Source: Viola odorata
Lineage: Eukaryota; Streptophyta; Magnoliopsida; Malpighiales; Violaceae
Direction of reading: 5' to 3'
NCBI GenBank assembly: GCA_963691705.1
Contig: OY829537.1
Coordinates: forward strand, 24,242,078 to 24,306,077
Length of the DNA: 64,000 bases
Part shown: one piece after another, positions 32,960 to 45,477 of the stretch
Layout of the letters: every line of letters begins with the position of its first letter
Numbering within the stretch: position 1 is the first letter of the stretch
The notes under the pieces: generated by a model
The model's database searches: none
Told to the model about the DNA's origin: nothing
The model's input: the letters and a program-made list of their open reading frames with translations, nothing else
Made by a program: the position numbers and the translations under genes

Positions 32960-35900
32960 GTGAGTACGGAGGAGAGACTTATAGTTAAGATGCAACTTTT
33001 ATCCTGGAATAGTCGTGGGCTGAACTCAGTGAGGAAGCGTAAGTTTATTAGGGGGTTGTTTAGTAGGGAGGGGATTCAATTTTGTTTGCTTCAGGAAACA
33101 AAGAAGACTGAGGTTGATGACTTTTTCGTGAATACTTTGTGGGGTAGTAGGGAGGCTCAATGGATGAACGCTCCTGCAGTAGGGAGATCAGGGGGGTTAA
33201 TCACTATGTGGGATCAGTCTGTGTTTCGGTTGAACACATCTCAAGTGGGCGAGAGATACATTTGGCTTGAAGGTACGCTTATCCAAGATAACTTTAGATG
33301 TGTTATTTTAAATGTTTATGCTTTCAATGATGTTGGGCGAAGGGAACAATTGTGGAGGACCCTAGCGCAGTTGATCGAAAATTATGAGTGGCCAGTTTTG
33401 GTAGGAGGGGACTTTAACGAAATTTTATCCCCGGAGGATAGTATGATGGGCTTCCAGGAGTGGGTGGACAGATGTGGGTTATAGGATTTAGTGTTGATGG
33501 GTAGACGCTACACTTGGTCCAACTCGGTGAGCAGAAGTCGGATTGACCATGTTTTCATGCAGTCGAGTTGGCTTCCTCACATTGGAGATGGGCACCTGAT
33601 AGTGTTGAACAAGAATTGGTCAGATCACACCCCGCTTCTCCTGTGTCAAGACCGCAAGGACTGGGGTCCCAAACCTTTTCAGGACCTGGCTTCATGGTGG
33701 GAGGTCGCAGGCTTTAAAGATCAAGTGGGTCGCTGGTGGGAGGAAATAGGTACGGAAGTCTCAGGTAACTTTAAGGTGATTCAGAAGATGAAAAAACTGA
33801 AGGAGAAACTTCGGAGGTGGAATAGTGAAGTGTATGGTAATGTTGAAACGAAGCTTAGAGATCTACAGAGGAGAGTGGATGAGTTGGACCACTGCTTGGA
33901 TGACAGGAGTTTATCTGAGGAGGAGTAAAGGGAGAAAAGGGATGCTGAAAAGGAGCTCTGGGATCAGCAGGGTCGGGTGGATAGGCTATGGCAGCAAAAG
34001 AGTAGATGGAGGTGGAACACCCAGGGGGACCGTAATACTAGGTACTTCCATCGGATGGCTAAAAATAATCTGATGCGTAGGGAGATCAAGGAGATAGTGA
34101 CTGAAGAAGGTAGGTTAACAGAGCCAGGAGAGGTTAAGAGGGCGGCGGTTCATTATTTTGAGGCTTTCTTCAAATCTGTGAGCTGGGATAGACCTCGAAT
34201 GCAGGATATGGATTTTGCGAAGCTGAGTTTGGAACACTCAAGTTGGCTAGAGAGTGAGGTTACTGTATCCGAAATCAAGGAGGCAGTGATGAGCTGTGAT
34301 GGTAGTAAGACCCCAGGACCAAATGGCTTCTCGTTGCGGTTCATTCAACGAGCATGGGATGTAATAGGCATAGAGTACTACAGGCTGGTCCAAGGCTTTT
34401 TCTGGACAGCTAGGTTCCCCCAGGGAGCGAATACCTCCTTTCTAGCCCTTATCCCGAAAAAGTCAGCAGCTAAGCGGTTAAATGAATTCCGGCCGATCAG
34501 TTTAGTTTGTAGCTATTATAAGATTATCTCTAAAATCTTGGCTAGACGGCTGGGAGAGGTCATTGGTAGCGTGGTCAGCGATAGCCAACATGGCTTTATG
34601 CGGGGGAGGCAGACTTTGGATTGTGTGATGGCTACAAACGAGGTAGTTCACTACCTTAAAGGGTCTAAGAAACAAGGGTTAATGTTCAAGTTGGACTTTG
34701 AGAAGGCTTATGATTCGGTAGAATGGGATTATTTTGACGACGTTATGAGTCACATGGGTTTTGGGGTTAAATGGAGGAGTTGGATCAGGGAGTGCATGAG
34801 TACCAGTAAGGTGTCGGTTCTGATTAATGGCTCTCCTACGACTCTGTTTGGGGTGCAGAGAGGCTTGAGACAAGGATGTTCCATGTCGCCATTTCTGTTT
34901 AATTTAGCGGTAGAGGGCTTACATCGTTTGTTCGTTCGAGCGAAGGAGGTCGGGCTGCTAAATGGCATTGGGAATACGACAGCTGGATGGAAGATTAGTC
35001 ATCTTCAATTCGCAGATGATACCCTGGTTTTTGTGAATAATAACGAGGAGGAGATCCAAGGAGTGAAGGGCACCTTGCGTTGGTTCGAGGCTTTTTCGGG
35101 CCTCAAGATAAATTTTCATAAGAGTACCTTGGTGGGGATTAATATGAATGATCAAGTGGGAGGCTGTCTGGTGAGAAGGGTGGGATGCAGGTATGAAACG
35201 CTCCCGTTCAAGTATCTGGGATCTTACGTCGGGTTTAACCCTAGGAGAATTTCTGGGTGGCAGCCTTTAGTGCAGAGGATGCGAAACAAACTTGCGACTT
35301 ATAAAGGGAACCTTCTTTCGGTGGGAGGCAGAGTAACTTTAATTAAATCCGTCCTTTCCAGCTCTCTTATTTATAATATGTCTTTGTATCGCATGCCGAG
35401 AAGTATTATTCGGCAATGTGAAGGTATCATGCGTCGATTCATGTGGAGTGGTTCGGATATGAAGAGAGGGCTAGCGAAGGTCAGTTGGAATGAGATCACT
35501 CGAGCACCTGAGTACGGTGGATTGGGGATAGGAAAGCTGAAGTTTAGGAATGGTGCGTACCTGTTTAAATGGGTATGGGAGCTTCTTAATGATAGCGGGA
35601 AAATATGGGCAGACTTAGTTCGCAAACAGTACCATTTGACTAGGATTGGGGATTTTTGGCATTTTAATGCTAGTCACATATCGGCTGTTTGGCAAGATAT
35701 CATGAAAATGTTTGGAAAGGGAGGTGATTTCTTTGAGTTTTGGGTAGGAAATACCGAGGTGAGATTGGGTGATGGGAGGTCTACATCCTTTTGGTGGGAT
35801 CCGTGGCTTGACAAGAATCCTCTTGCCTTATTATATCCACGGCTATATAACCTGTCAATCGACCAGCAAGGGACAGTGGGGGAGCTGGGGAGGCGTGGGG

Positions 35901-36643
35901 ACACAGGTTGGGAGTGGCAAAACCATTGGAGACGTGGGTTGTTCACGTAGGAGAATGAGGAATGAGATAATTTGAAAGACCGTATGTCAGCTGTCCAGCT
36001 CATAGATAATAAGGACTCATTGCGATGGAAGTTAGATGAAAAGGGTGGGTTTACAGTGCGCTCCTGGTCTGTGGGGAATGAGATTCAAGTTGGGGAGCCT
36101 AGGCCCACTCTGAATTCCTGCTGGAAGAATCGCGTGCCTTACCGTGTGGAATTTTTTCTGTGGTTAGCTTTGCGGGATCGCATAGTTACAAGAGACTTTC
36201 TTAGACGTCGAGGTATGTTAGCTGAGGGGGAGCAGGGCTGTCCTTTGTGCAACTCTCTCGTAGAAACAGTGACTCATTTGTTTATGCGATGCGAATTACC
36301 GGGAAGAATTTGGAGTTTCTTTCTAAACTGGGCAAGGCTTGCTTGGTGTCAGCCAAGAGATTTGGAGGAGCAGTGGTTAGCGTGGGACGGGCTGCTTCAG
36401 AAGGTAGATAGGCAGGCAAGGAGGATGTGGAGAGTTTTGTTTTATGCGATCATATGGTGTGTTTGGAAACAATGTAACGAGGTGGTCTTTAGCCAAGATC
36501 ATTATAGTCAAGACCGTACTGTCAACAATATTTTTGTGCATTGGTTTAGATGGGTGAGGAGCTGGGATGCATCGTTTCCGTATTCCTTGGAAATCATGAT
36601 GGCATCGCCTAGCTGGTTATGGTCTTGGGGTAGAGGGATGTAG
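32960..36643 (+). pseudogene. LINE ORF2, endonuclease-reverse transcriptase with four in-frame stops
   Basis: One phase from 32960 to 36643. The apurinic-like endonuclease has LLSWNSRGLN, QETKKTE, GGDFNEI, RSRIDHVF and NWSDHTPL (33600-33640). The reverse transcriptase has KTPGPNGFS, RPISLV, HGFMRGRQTLD, FKLDFEKAYDSV, GLRQGCSMSPFLF and the intact active site FADDTLVF at about 35009-35032. A C-terminal zinc-binding domain (CPLCNSLVETVTHLFMRC, 36238-36291) ends it. Stops lie at 33482 (TAG), 33926 (TAA), 35948 (TAG) and 35963 (TGA). The last two replace tryptophans in a W-rich segment and the first two fit CAG/CAA codons. Confidence 0.93.
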
Positions 36644-36791
36644 AGGGGTTTGTTTTTTCCTGGGCATTGCTGCTGCAGTCGCTGTCCCTGCAGAAGGGAT
36701 TTAGATTCCTGCGTTTCTGTATATTTTCTTTTTTTTGAGGCCATATTCTTATGGCTATCTAATAAAACTTCTTCTGCATATTAAAAAAAAA

Positions 36792-37392
36792 TATATCCAA
36801 ATTCAAGAGAAAAAAAAGGACATAATCCATGTATCCTTTACCCAGAAATAAGACCCATCTTTTTGAATTGAGAATCGTCCCAATAATCAACGTTCTTCAT
36901 GTGCCAATTTCTCAATTGTTGAAACCCTAGATTTGATTCGGTTGGGAGAAGGGTGTTTTGCAGGGAAAATGGATAGGGAAAATGATAATCGACTGCTTTC
37001 CTACTAAAAACCCAAGATTAAAATATGGGATGCCAAAAGACCCAATAATTGGAAACAAATGAAAATTGAAATCGGAAATAAGATGATAAAGGAATGGCAA
37101 ACGAAGAGAGAGTTATTGGCTTGCTTTGGACACTGGACAGGGGTACTCTTGTCAAGAGTAGGGAGTTTTGTCTTGGGAAAGGGAGAACGTCCTCCATTTT
37201 GGTCCCAAAAAAAAAACGCTAAAACGTCATTTTTAATGGACCGGAGAGAGTAATAAAACTGTATTAATTGGTGTGTGAAAATATGATTGGAATTTATCCC
37301 TTCCTAATTAGATTATATTATTATTTATAAATAAATAACCATTAAGTTATAACCATAAAATGAATGTGAAAATGATACGTATATTTTTACTA
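36792..37392. other. spacer with a Stowaway end fragment
   Basis: No gene. GTCATTTTTAATGGACCGGAGAGAGTAA at 37226-37253 is the right end of a Stowaway whose left end I cannot find convincingly. Confidence 0.4.
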
Positions 37393-37606
37393 CTCCTTCC
37401 GATTTCCAATAAATGTCGTTTTGTAGCCGGATACGGAAATTAAGGTAATGATTGATGAGAGTATTTTTAATATTATTAAACAATCACCTTTTTTTTATAT
37501 TAAATAAACTGACCAATAAACACTCATTTATTTCCTCCATATTGAATAAATTAATCATAAGTACCTAAAAAATTACAAAATGTCATTTAAAAGAATCCAG
37601 AGGAAG
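37393..37606. mobile_element. Stowaway-type MITE, worn
   Basis: CTCCTTCCGATTTCCAATAAATGTC pairs imperfectly with the right end TGTCATTTAAAAGAATCCAGAGGAAG; TA flanks at 37391-37392 and 37607-37608. Confidence 0.75.
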
Positions 37607-37757
37607 TATAAAAGTTAGTAAAAATATTAGTATCTTTAACACTACTCTTAAGATTTTACAACATTTTTTACATTTCATTTGATTAACTTATCCTCATCTT
37701 TAAATCTCAAATCGTCGGATAAAAACATAGAATTATTTTAAATTTCACTTCCATCTA

Positions 37758-37831
37758 TAAAATATATATATATATATATATTTAAAAAAACAAGAAAAGA
37801 AACGATTTACACGAAACAAAAATCGAGCAAA

Positions 37832-37881
<50 letters not shown>

Positions 37882-37933
37882 TAAAAAAACAAGAAAAGAA
37901 ACGATTTACACGAAACAAAAATCGAGCAAACTC
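37758..37933 (+). repeat. tandem duplication bearing an expanded TA repeat
   Basis: A block starting TTTAAAAAAACAAGAAAAGA and ending AAAATCGAGCAAACTC occurs at 37781-37833 and again at 37880-37933. Each copy is preceded by a TA run, the second much longer (about 45 bp). Confidence 0.85.
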
Positions 37934-37939
37934 TCTCCA

Positions 37940-39001
37940 TGGACAACTACTAAGTTTGGTTTTATGCAAATTAATTGTAGAAACTAGAAAGAGTGCAAGA
38001 AGATACAGACAGAATTGTCCTTGTAGTTGCGGGGGAAGTGGGGTCCTAGTAATCAGAGGTTGGCCTTAGACCATATTTTTGTCTTTTGCTTTGTTTATCC
38101 TCTACGTAAAGTACAGACCTCATCCACCCACATACTGCCACGTCAACCCCACTGTTCTCCTCAACATACGCTTTCTCCTTTTTCTACACTTTCCCTTCTC
38201 CAAAATACTTGTCGCCAAATCATTCGCTGGGCCGTAATTGTACACCCCGTCAATTTACCAAAATAACCCCCCACGAGTCGAAAGCGACGCGTCCGGGACA
38301 GTCCCCCATGTGGTGATGTTAACGTGTCCTGTCAGTCAGATTGGGTTCCATGACCAACCGTGTTGGAAAATGGAAATCCCTTCGAAAAACCGAGTGGGAG
38401 GAGTGGATGGCTATTTCCGTCATTTCATGCCAAAGAAAATTCCGTTCAGACTTTCAGTTCAAAACAGCTTGGCTCGGCTTGGGCGGGGGTACTTTTGGCG
38501 GAGCCACGTGGCTGATGAATTTTTTCTTTTGCCAGCGTGGCAGGTGTGCGTCAGAATGTTCCAAAACGAAAAAGTGAGAGTGAAAGGGGATCCCAAGATC
38601 TCTCGTGGTAAATTGGCGATAATTTGAAGGGAATATTATTAGAAACAAGGGCAGGGTAAGTTCCACTGAAGATGGAACAGGATAGGAGTAGTGAGCCATA
38701 CCAAACGGGAAAAGTTTCCTGGTTTTCCAATGGCTGATAGTACTGGTGTACTTCTCATGATCAAAGTTGTAATTGCATCTTTGTAAATTAAATATTTGAA
38801 ACATACACACGTTTTTTTCTTAATTTAGCTTAAATTGAAAGGGAATTGGCCCATATTTTTAAAGAATTATTTTTCACTTTATTTTTTTAAAAAAGTGTAG
38901 AATTTCATTAAAGTAAATCAGCTTAAATAAAAGAATTATCTAATATAAAATATTATATTTTTATTAAATTAGTTCTCGCAATTAGTATTTTTTTTCCGAG
39001 C
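37940..39001. other. spacer, no supported gene
   Basis: 38020-38640 is less AT-rich than its neighbours and opens overlapping frames on both strands. None resembles a known family. Confidence 0.35.
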
Positions 39002-39101
39002 AATGCTATACAAGTCACCCAAACATCCCGATAACATTTTCATAATTAGTAATTAATTACAAAAATGTTATCGGAATATTTGGGTGACTTGTTTAGCATT
39101 T
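39002..39101. mobile_element. short foldback MITE
   Basis: AATGCTATACAAGTCACCCAAA and the complement of TTTGGGTGACTTGTTTAGCATT form arms that continue through CCGATAACATTTT. A central AT spacer of about 20 bp separates them. Confidence 0.7.
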
Positions 39102-39289
39102 TTCTTGTTTTCAATAAATCTAATTAAAGATTTGATTGTTTCCTTAAAATAAATGTAGGGTTCTTTAATTTTTTAGCAATCACATTAAGATTGTTCCTTT
39201 AACATACTCTTTTTCCTCAAATTTCTTTTCAACTGAGACTAATTGCATTCGAATTTTGTCAAATTCCTAAAGAGTGATGAATCTATCAT

Positions 39290-39375
39290 CATGGTTTTCT
39301 CCAATCCCAAGATTCGAACTCAAAATCTTGATTATGAGTGAATAAATTTCTTACCGCTTAACCACAACTAATGTT
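39290..39375 (-). mobile_element. tRNA-derived SINE head
   Basis: On the minus strand an A box TGGTTAAGCGG and a B box AGTTCGAATCTTG lie about 40 nt apart, as in internal polymerase III promoters. The sequence does not fold into a full tRNA, and a diverged body continues leftward. This fits a plant SINE. Confidence 0.55.
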
Positions 39376-39620
39376 ATCTTGTACATACTCTTTTAGAAGT
39401 CTTACGTTATTTTTATCAAAACATAAACACAAATGTTTAATTACGTGGACTAAAATACTTATCATTATAAAGAAGAACATAACAAGAATCACTATCCAGA
39501 ATAATCATGTATAGGTACGATCTCTATTAAGTATTTATAAATTTTATCTCTTATAAATGTTGTATATGTATTTGCTTGATAAACATGAATATAATTTTTC
39601 GAGGTAGAAGAACATATATA

Positions 39621-39854
39621 CTCCCTCCGGCATAAATTAGATGTCGTTTCACTGTTCATGCACGTATTTTGAGAAAACCGAATGATCCACTATTTGACCC
39701 AAAAAATTCCGTACTTTTTTTCGAACGTACGTTAATGATTTACGTACGTTCACAAAAAAAGTACGGAATTTTTTGGGGTCAAATAGTGGGTCATTCGGAC
39801 CTCCTAGGGAGGCGTACATGAATAGTAAACGACAACTATTAAAAGCCAGAGGGA
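39621..39854. mobile_element. Stowaway-type MITE
   Basis: The ends CTCCCTCCGGC and GCCAGAGGGAG are flanked by TA (39619-39620, 39855-39856). The inner arms around ACGTACGTTAATGATTTACGTACGT pair almost perfectly. Same family as 5860 and 6292 by the shared CAAATAGTGNGTCAT arm. Confidence 0.9.
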
Positions 39855-39856
39855 GT

Positions 39857-42792
39857 ATCTTAGTTGTTAGTTTTAACTATTTTAATGAGTGTAAATAATT
39901 TAATATCATGACTTATTTTTGGCCCCAAATTAAAATTTCTGGCTACGATTATTTAAAATCAAGACATGATGTTAATTTTTAGAAAAAAGGTTTTAGAGTC
40001 AATTAGTTAATTTCCTAAATAAACGTTTTACCATTAATTAAAATGAGTTGGTTTAACTTAACAAAAGTTTTAAAGTCGAATTTTGAAAACACAATTATTT
40101 TAAAACAATTGGGAAGAGTTCACCTTCAAAAAAAGAAATCATCTTATTGTTCCCCTCCGGTTTTTATTAATTTTTATTTTCCTACTGAAAACGTTGTCTA
40201 AATTAACTGTTATTTTGAGTCATAATTACGACTCCGGCCTTCTGTTTTAGTTTTAGCCCCAACCAATTAATTTGATGCAATAATATTATTTTAATTATAC
40301 TATAACGGATAAGCAAATTAAAAACTACACTTAAAAAAATATGATCCAAAAATTAATTTTTTAAATTTACTTACTATTTTAAAAATTCAATTAATAAAGA
40401 TGGAAGAGAGAATATAAGACTAAACTCTATAGATGCAATGAATATCCACCAGCTAGTGTTGTGGCAAAAAGTTGACATAGAGTTGAAGTTATCGCGAATT
40501 TGATTGAATTTATCGTGAATTAGTGAAATTATCGTTTGTGTGGGAAGCTAGAGAGTGACGCAAGGAACTGGGGACAAGCATCAAACCCATGCGCATTTCA
40601 GCGGTCCTCCCCTTCCCCTCCTCCTTTTATATTCTCCTTTCCATCTCTCACTCCTAACGGAAATTTTCCTTCACCTTCCATTCTCCCCACATCTTCAACA
40701 TTTTTGTCCTCTTCTTCTTCATTCCTTCTGTCTTCATACCAGCTAATTAAAAAATAGTCCTCAGATCAGTACAAATCCCAGGTAAGCAACTTGTTGTGCT
40801 TGAATCTCTACACCAAAAGATCCTATACATTACTGTTATGTATTATGTGTGCATATATATTCTGCATTTCTATTTCATTTTCTCTTTACAGATCATCTTC
40901 ATGACCAACCATTGGTAAGAGTGGGTCGCTAACTTGTAGCTAAAGTTCTCTGCTGGTGTTATAGTACATACCAGCGGAGGTTAGAGTTCAAGCTTTTCAC
41001 CTTCGCCTTAAAAAAGAAAAACGAAAGAGGTAGCTAGCTCTCTCTAATGAAGTAATGGTGAAGAAGAAAGGGTTTTTTTAGTTTATATTATATATTTTTT
41101 GAAAGAAAAACAAATCTCATTTGTAAAACCAGCTGCTCCATGTTTTCAATGGGTTTGTTTCTTTTGAAAACTTCTAATCACATCTCTTTTTCCCTGTGAG
41201 ATACATCCCTGACCTAGATATCCCAATTTTATACATATGTGTCATAATCCATCTTGTCCAAGTTCGCCTAACTTTCACATCAATTAGAAAAGGCGCAGAA
41301 GAGTCAAAGAAACCTATAAACACACCACCAGAAAAGAAGACCAAGATTTGGTGAAAGATTTATAATGAGTAAGGTAAACCCTCACCATTGTTTCAATATA
41401 TTCTCCCTGAGAAATACATTGACAACATCATTTCACCACATCTGATCATTAACCCTTGACCATTAATCTCCTTGACACAAATCCCTTACCAGTACGATCT
41501 TAATTGGCTGGGTTTCAAGATCAGACTTCTTGATTCAATCTAATAACGAGGCGTTATCAATCATACCAAGAAAACCATATAGGGATAGTTTTCTTTTTTC
41601 TTTTTGCTGGGTGTGGTCTCAGGTCTCTTTTCTTTTCTCATTTTCCCTTGGAGAGTGTCATTCGAAGTCTTTAGCGGTCAGGTACGGTCCAGTAGAATTG
41701 GCTGCCATGGAAATCCTCGACAAACAGACAAAATCGTCAGAACCCATTCTTGCAATGTGACGACAAAGACTGATCTGCAAGAACCTAAAGAGTGTGTGCG
41801 CTCACAGAGCTTTTTTCTTTTCTTTTCTGTTCTTTCTCTTTTTAGTTTTTAGGGTCCCCTTCTCTCCTTTCTTTGCGAGGGCTGTTTTCTTCATTTTGAT
41901 CCAATAGAAACAAACAGTAACAGTACTGTATGTCCCTCTTTTCCCCTCCTTACTCCTTTGTTCTCTCCTTATTTACCTTTTCCCTTTCAAGAAACGCATG
42001 CTATTTGCTACCTAACTTGTACATGATCACGTCATCCCATCACTAACCTTTCTCGCAACTCCCTAATTAATTACCTTAGTTTCTTACTACTAGTTTCCAA
42101 AAAGTTGCATTTCTTTTCTTAATTATTTCTTTGTTTGTTTTATGGGGATAGGAGGAGTATTAATTAATAATTAAGGTAAGGAGGGGAGCTTCTTTGATCC
42201 ATCATATCGACCATTCACCAACACAAGACACCATCATTAGCAAAAACCTTTACTTGTCCGTTTCTTGATCAGATAAAAAAAACACAATTAAATTAACAGA
42301 TGGGATCAATCCAGACCTAAATACTACTACAGTCCTAACAAGCTCCAACTCCAACTTCATTCTCTTGTCTTGGTTTTCATCAAAAAACAAGAAAACAAGA
42401 ACCAAACTCATCATTCATCTTTTCACCTCTCATTTCATTCATAGAAATTCTTTTTTCTTTTAAAAAGAGAAAGAAAGAATTATTGTCTGTGTCAAATAAT
42501 AGTAGGAGTAGTACTCTTCTTTGTTTTCCATACACGCGCTTATCTTTCTTTTTTTCCGGTCTTAGGTATAGTCACACTGACTGTTCCTCACCACCAAATG
42601 AGTTGATGATTATACCTCATCACACTTGTCACACCTTCCCCTTTGGGACCTAGCTGCAATTTCACTATAATTTCATTTATACACTACTCTTTTCTCTTTT
42701 TACCTTTTTTCCTCTTTCTGGTTTCTCTCCATCTTTATATAATTAAGTTTGACACAGCAACATTATTCACATCGGTATGATTCAAAGATGAT
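39857..42792. other. upstream region of the VND-type gene
   Basis: AT-rich to 40430. C/T-rich leader-like sequence follows at 40600-40745, then CCCAGGTAAGC at about 40776, which looks like a splice donor of a 5'UTR exon. TTATATAA at 42735-42742, about 50 bp before the first ATG, could be a nearer TATA box. I cannot decide between the two starts. A SINE-like piece lies at 40920-41035. Confidence 0.4.
40920..41035 (+). mobile_element. SINE-like sequence upstream of the NAC gene
   Basis: TAGCTAAAGTTC resembles an A box, AGAGTTCAAGC a B box, and CTCTGCTGGT pairs with ACCAGCGGAG between them. An A-rich tail (TTAAAAAAGAAAAAC) follows. Weaker match than the 39290 copy. Confidence 0.35.
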
Positions 42793-45082
42793 ATGAATGA
42801 AAGAAAGAAAAAGAAGGGCGTGATGGTAACAGCTGCTAATGGTGTTGAAATTGATGCAGAAATGGAGTCAATGGAATCATGTGTCCCACCTGGATTCAGG
42901 TTTCACCCCACTGATGAAGAGCTTGTTGGGTATTATCTTAGAAAGAAAGTTGCCTCACAAAAGATCGATCTTGATGTTATTCGAGACATCGATCTTTACA
43001 GAATCGAACCCTGGGATCTACAAGGTAACCATCTCTCCTTCCCTTCTTTTCTTTAGGGTTTCAATTTCTTTCATATATATGTCCGGTCAGTTCATGAATA
43101 CATGTGGTTCTTTTTTTTGTAATGGGGGATGCATATGCAGATAGATGCAGGATTGGGTATGAAGAGCAGAACGAGTGGTATTTCTTTAGCCACAAGGATA
43201 AAAAGTATCCCACCGGAACAAGGACTAACAGAGCAACCATGGCTGGGTTTTGGAAGGCAACTGGGCGAGACAAGGCTGTTTATGATAAAACAAAACTGAT
43301 TGGGATGAGGAAAACCCTCGTCTTCTACAAAGGAAGAGCCCCTAATGGCCAGAAATCTGACTGGATCATGCACGAGTACCGCCTTGAATCCGACGAGAAT
43401 GGCCCTCCACAGGCAAGCAAACCATTAATGCTTCATCCTTTCTTGAGTTTACAAGTACTAACCTTGTCCTCTTAAGTTTTTTCCCAAACTTGATCTACCC
43501 AAGTTTTTTCCCAAACCTATCACATTTTAATTACTACTCCCCATTACTTCCTTCTTTGATTATTACATCATAGTCTTTCTTTATAATGAATGAGTTTGTA
43601 GCTCAGTGGTATTTCTCGCAAAGTAAAAAGGACTAATTTCAGATGATTCGAGCTTAATTATCTGTGGTTTTTACTTTATAACTTGTCTTTCTGATCAGTT
43701 GTTAATGTTGCACTAAAGGTGATGTAGTAATTAAACTGTCTTCATGGCCTTAAAACGCGCTGAGTTATAAGTTCTTGTTTTTCTTTGAGAGAAAAGAGAT
43801 TCTTTCTTCTCCATCTTGGACAAAATCATTTGGTGCCTCATAAACTTCCTCATGCTGCCTAACTTTTTTGTGAAAAAACAGGTTGCCTTTAGCTTAAATC
43901 ACTTTCAATTTGTTGATAAGAACAGAAAGAAAAGCAAAATGAAATCACTGTTGCTTTCCATGCATATAGGCCACTACATTTTCTGTGTCTGTGTGCAAGT
44001 CTCAACGCGTTATGCCTTGCTTTCCATCTACAAAGATGCATATGACTAATTCCACCATCTCTTCCAAAGTCAAAAAGTTATTAGCAAACACTTTACAACA
44101 ACAGAAAATTATAGCTCCTCTTCTAATTCCTTTTTCTGGTATATAGCCTTGCATGTTTCACTTTGCTCTTTCTCTTGTCAAAAAGAAAATTCCATTTTCT
44201 CTTCCTCCACTTCTAACAACTTTGACCACTACTTCTTCTCTTTACCAAAGAAAAAGACAACGCACATAATCCAAAAACACAGTGAAAGGAAAAAAAAAAG
44301 GTAATTGGGCATGTAGTCCGGTCATCTTCTGCTAATGGCAAAGTATCACCACGACTTGAAAAGACAAGAAAAGTATTGAGACTTTTGTTTGATCATTACA
44401 ATTATTTACTTATTTAGTGCAAGCAACAGTTTATTGCTTCTCATGAAGTTTACTTTGAACGTGAATGCAGGAAGAAGGATGGGTGGTTTGCCGAGCATTC
44501 AAGAAGAGAGCAGCGAGTGGGAATACCAATGGGCAAAGTAAGAGCATAGATGGGTGGGATTCAAGCTACTTCTACGACGAATCAAGCGTCGTTAGCTCTA
44601 TCATCGATCCTACTGATTACATATCAAGGCAGCAGTCTCATAGTCAGAACAACTTCTTGGCTCAGAATAATAACTTCCTATGCAAGCAAGAACTAGAAGG
44701 AGATAACATGTTAGGTTTCATGCATTCTGATAATTTTGTACAGCTTCCGCAGCTAGAAAGCCCATCTCTCCCATTAATGAAGCGGCCAAGCTCCTCCGTG
44801 TCTCTGCTCTCGCCAGAGACCAATTACAACGAAGAAGAACAACTAACGAGAAGAGAATGCAGAAATGAGAAGAAAGTGACGGACTGGAGGGCACTGGACA
44901 AGTTTGTAGCTTCTCAGTTGAGTCAAGAAGATAGGTACGAGGGTACAGATGTAATTTCAATCTTCGGAGCACCGGAAAGTAATTCCGATGAAGGGAGCAA
45001 CGACAGGTTGTTTAGTAGTGCTGGATTCTTGAGTTCAACCTCTGACTGTGATAATATTGGAATATGCATATTTGACAAATGA
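42793..45082 (+). CDS. VND1-like: NAC transcription factor of the VND1/2/3 type (xylem vessel regulator)
   Basis: Exons 42793-43024, 43141-43412 and 44471-45082 join to 371 codons. The first intron is GT-AG. The second begins GCAAGC after CCACAG and ends CAG, a GC-AG intron; no GT donor keeps the frame. The NAC domain (about residues 31-185) is complete: [51 protein letters not shown] and [10 protein letters not shown], with DNA binding through the WKATGRDK region. The C-terminal half has VND1-3 signatures: [45 protein letters not shown] and the terminal GICIFDK. VND proteins switch on secondary-wall and cell-death genes in vessel elements (known). A second in-frame ATG at 42862 (MESMESC) matches the usual family start and may be the real one, giving 348 residues. 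Confidence 0.95.
43597..43665 (+). mobile_element. tRNA-like/SINE relic inside NAC intron 2
   Basis: A perfect A box TAGCTCAGTGG and a B box-like GATTCGAGCTT about 40 nt later. No acceptor stem, so not a tRNA gene. Confidence 0.45.
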
Positions 45083-45472
45083 AGAGAGGGATGTGAACAA
45101 AAAAATATGGTTTTTCATTTTATTTTGGTAGTAATATTATAATACATATATGTCAATTGATGATTGCATAAATTCTGAGATACAAAATATATATATTTTT
45201 GTATAAATATATATGGTTGTGAAATGAGTGAAATTAAATTGAGAATTATATAAATACTAGCTAGCTAGCTACTACATGTATTATTTTTTCAAATTTTTGG
45301 CCGAATAAAAAATATGTACAAGAGGTAAATCGAACCGAATAAAAAATATTCGGTTCTGAAATACAGTAGTTTCAATATTTTTTAATGGGTGGGCATCCTA
45401 CATAATGCATTTGAAGTTTTATAAAATTTAAACTAAATGTTCCTAGACAATTAATCTAAATTTATAATGATA
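45083..45472. other. NAC 3' flank
   Basis: AT-rich 3' UTR and spacer. No clear poly(A) site chosen. GCTAGCTAGCTA palindrome at 45260-45271. Confidence 0.4.
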
Positions 45473-45477
45473 TAAAA

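Larger units (their letters stand above)
31325..36791 (+). mobile_element. L1-type LINE with RRM-bearing ORF1, about 5.4 kb
   Basis: Two long reading frames in plant L1 order (ORF1, then endonuclease-reverse transcriptase) are followed by a short 3' UTR with AATAAA at 36761-36766 and an A run at 36783-36791. The RRM in ORF1 recalls the BNR lineage described from beet (known). I could not find a convincing target duplication, and the 5' boundary near 31325 is a guess from where coding-like composition begins. Every defect I can see is a stop codon; neither frame shows an internal frameshift. Confidence 0.92.

Noticed and set aside
38027..38627. Overlapping frames in a less AT-rich region, considered as an exon
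   Set aside because: No family resemblance, no splice sites and frames on both strands.
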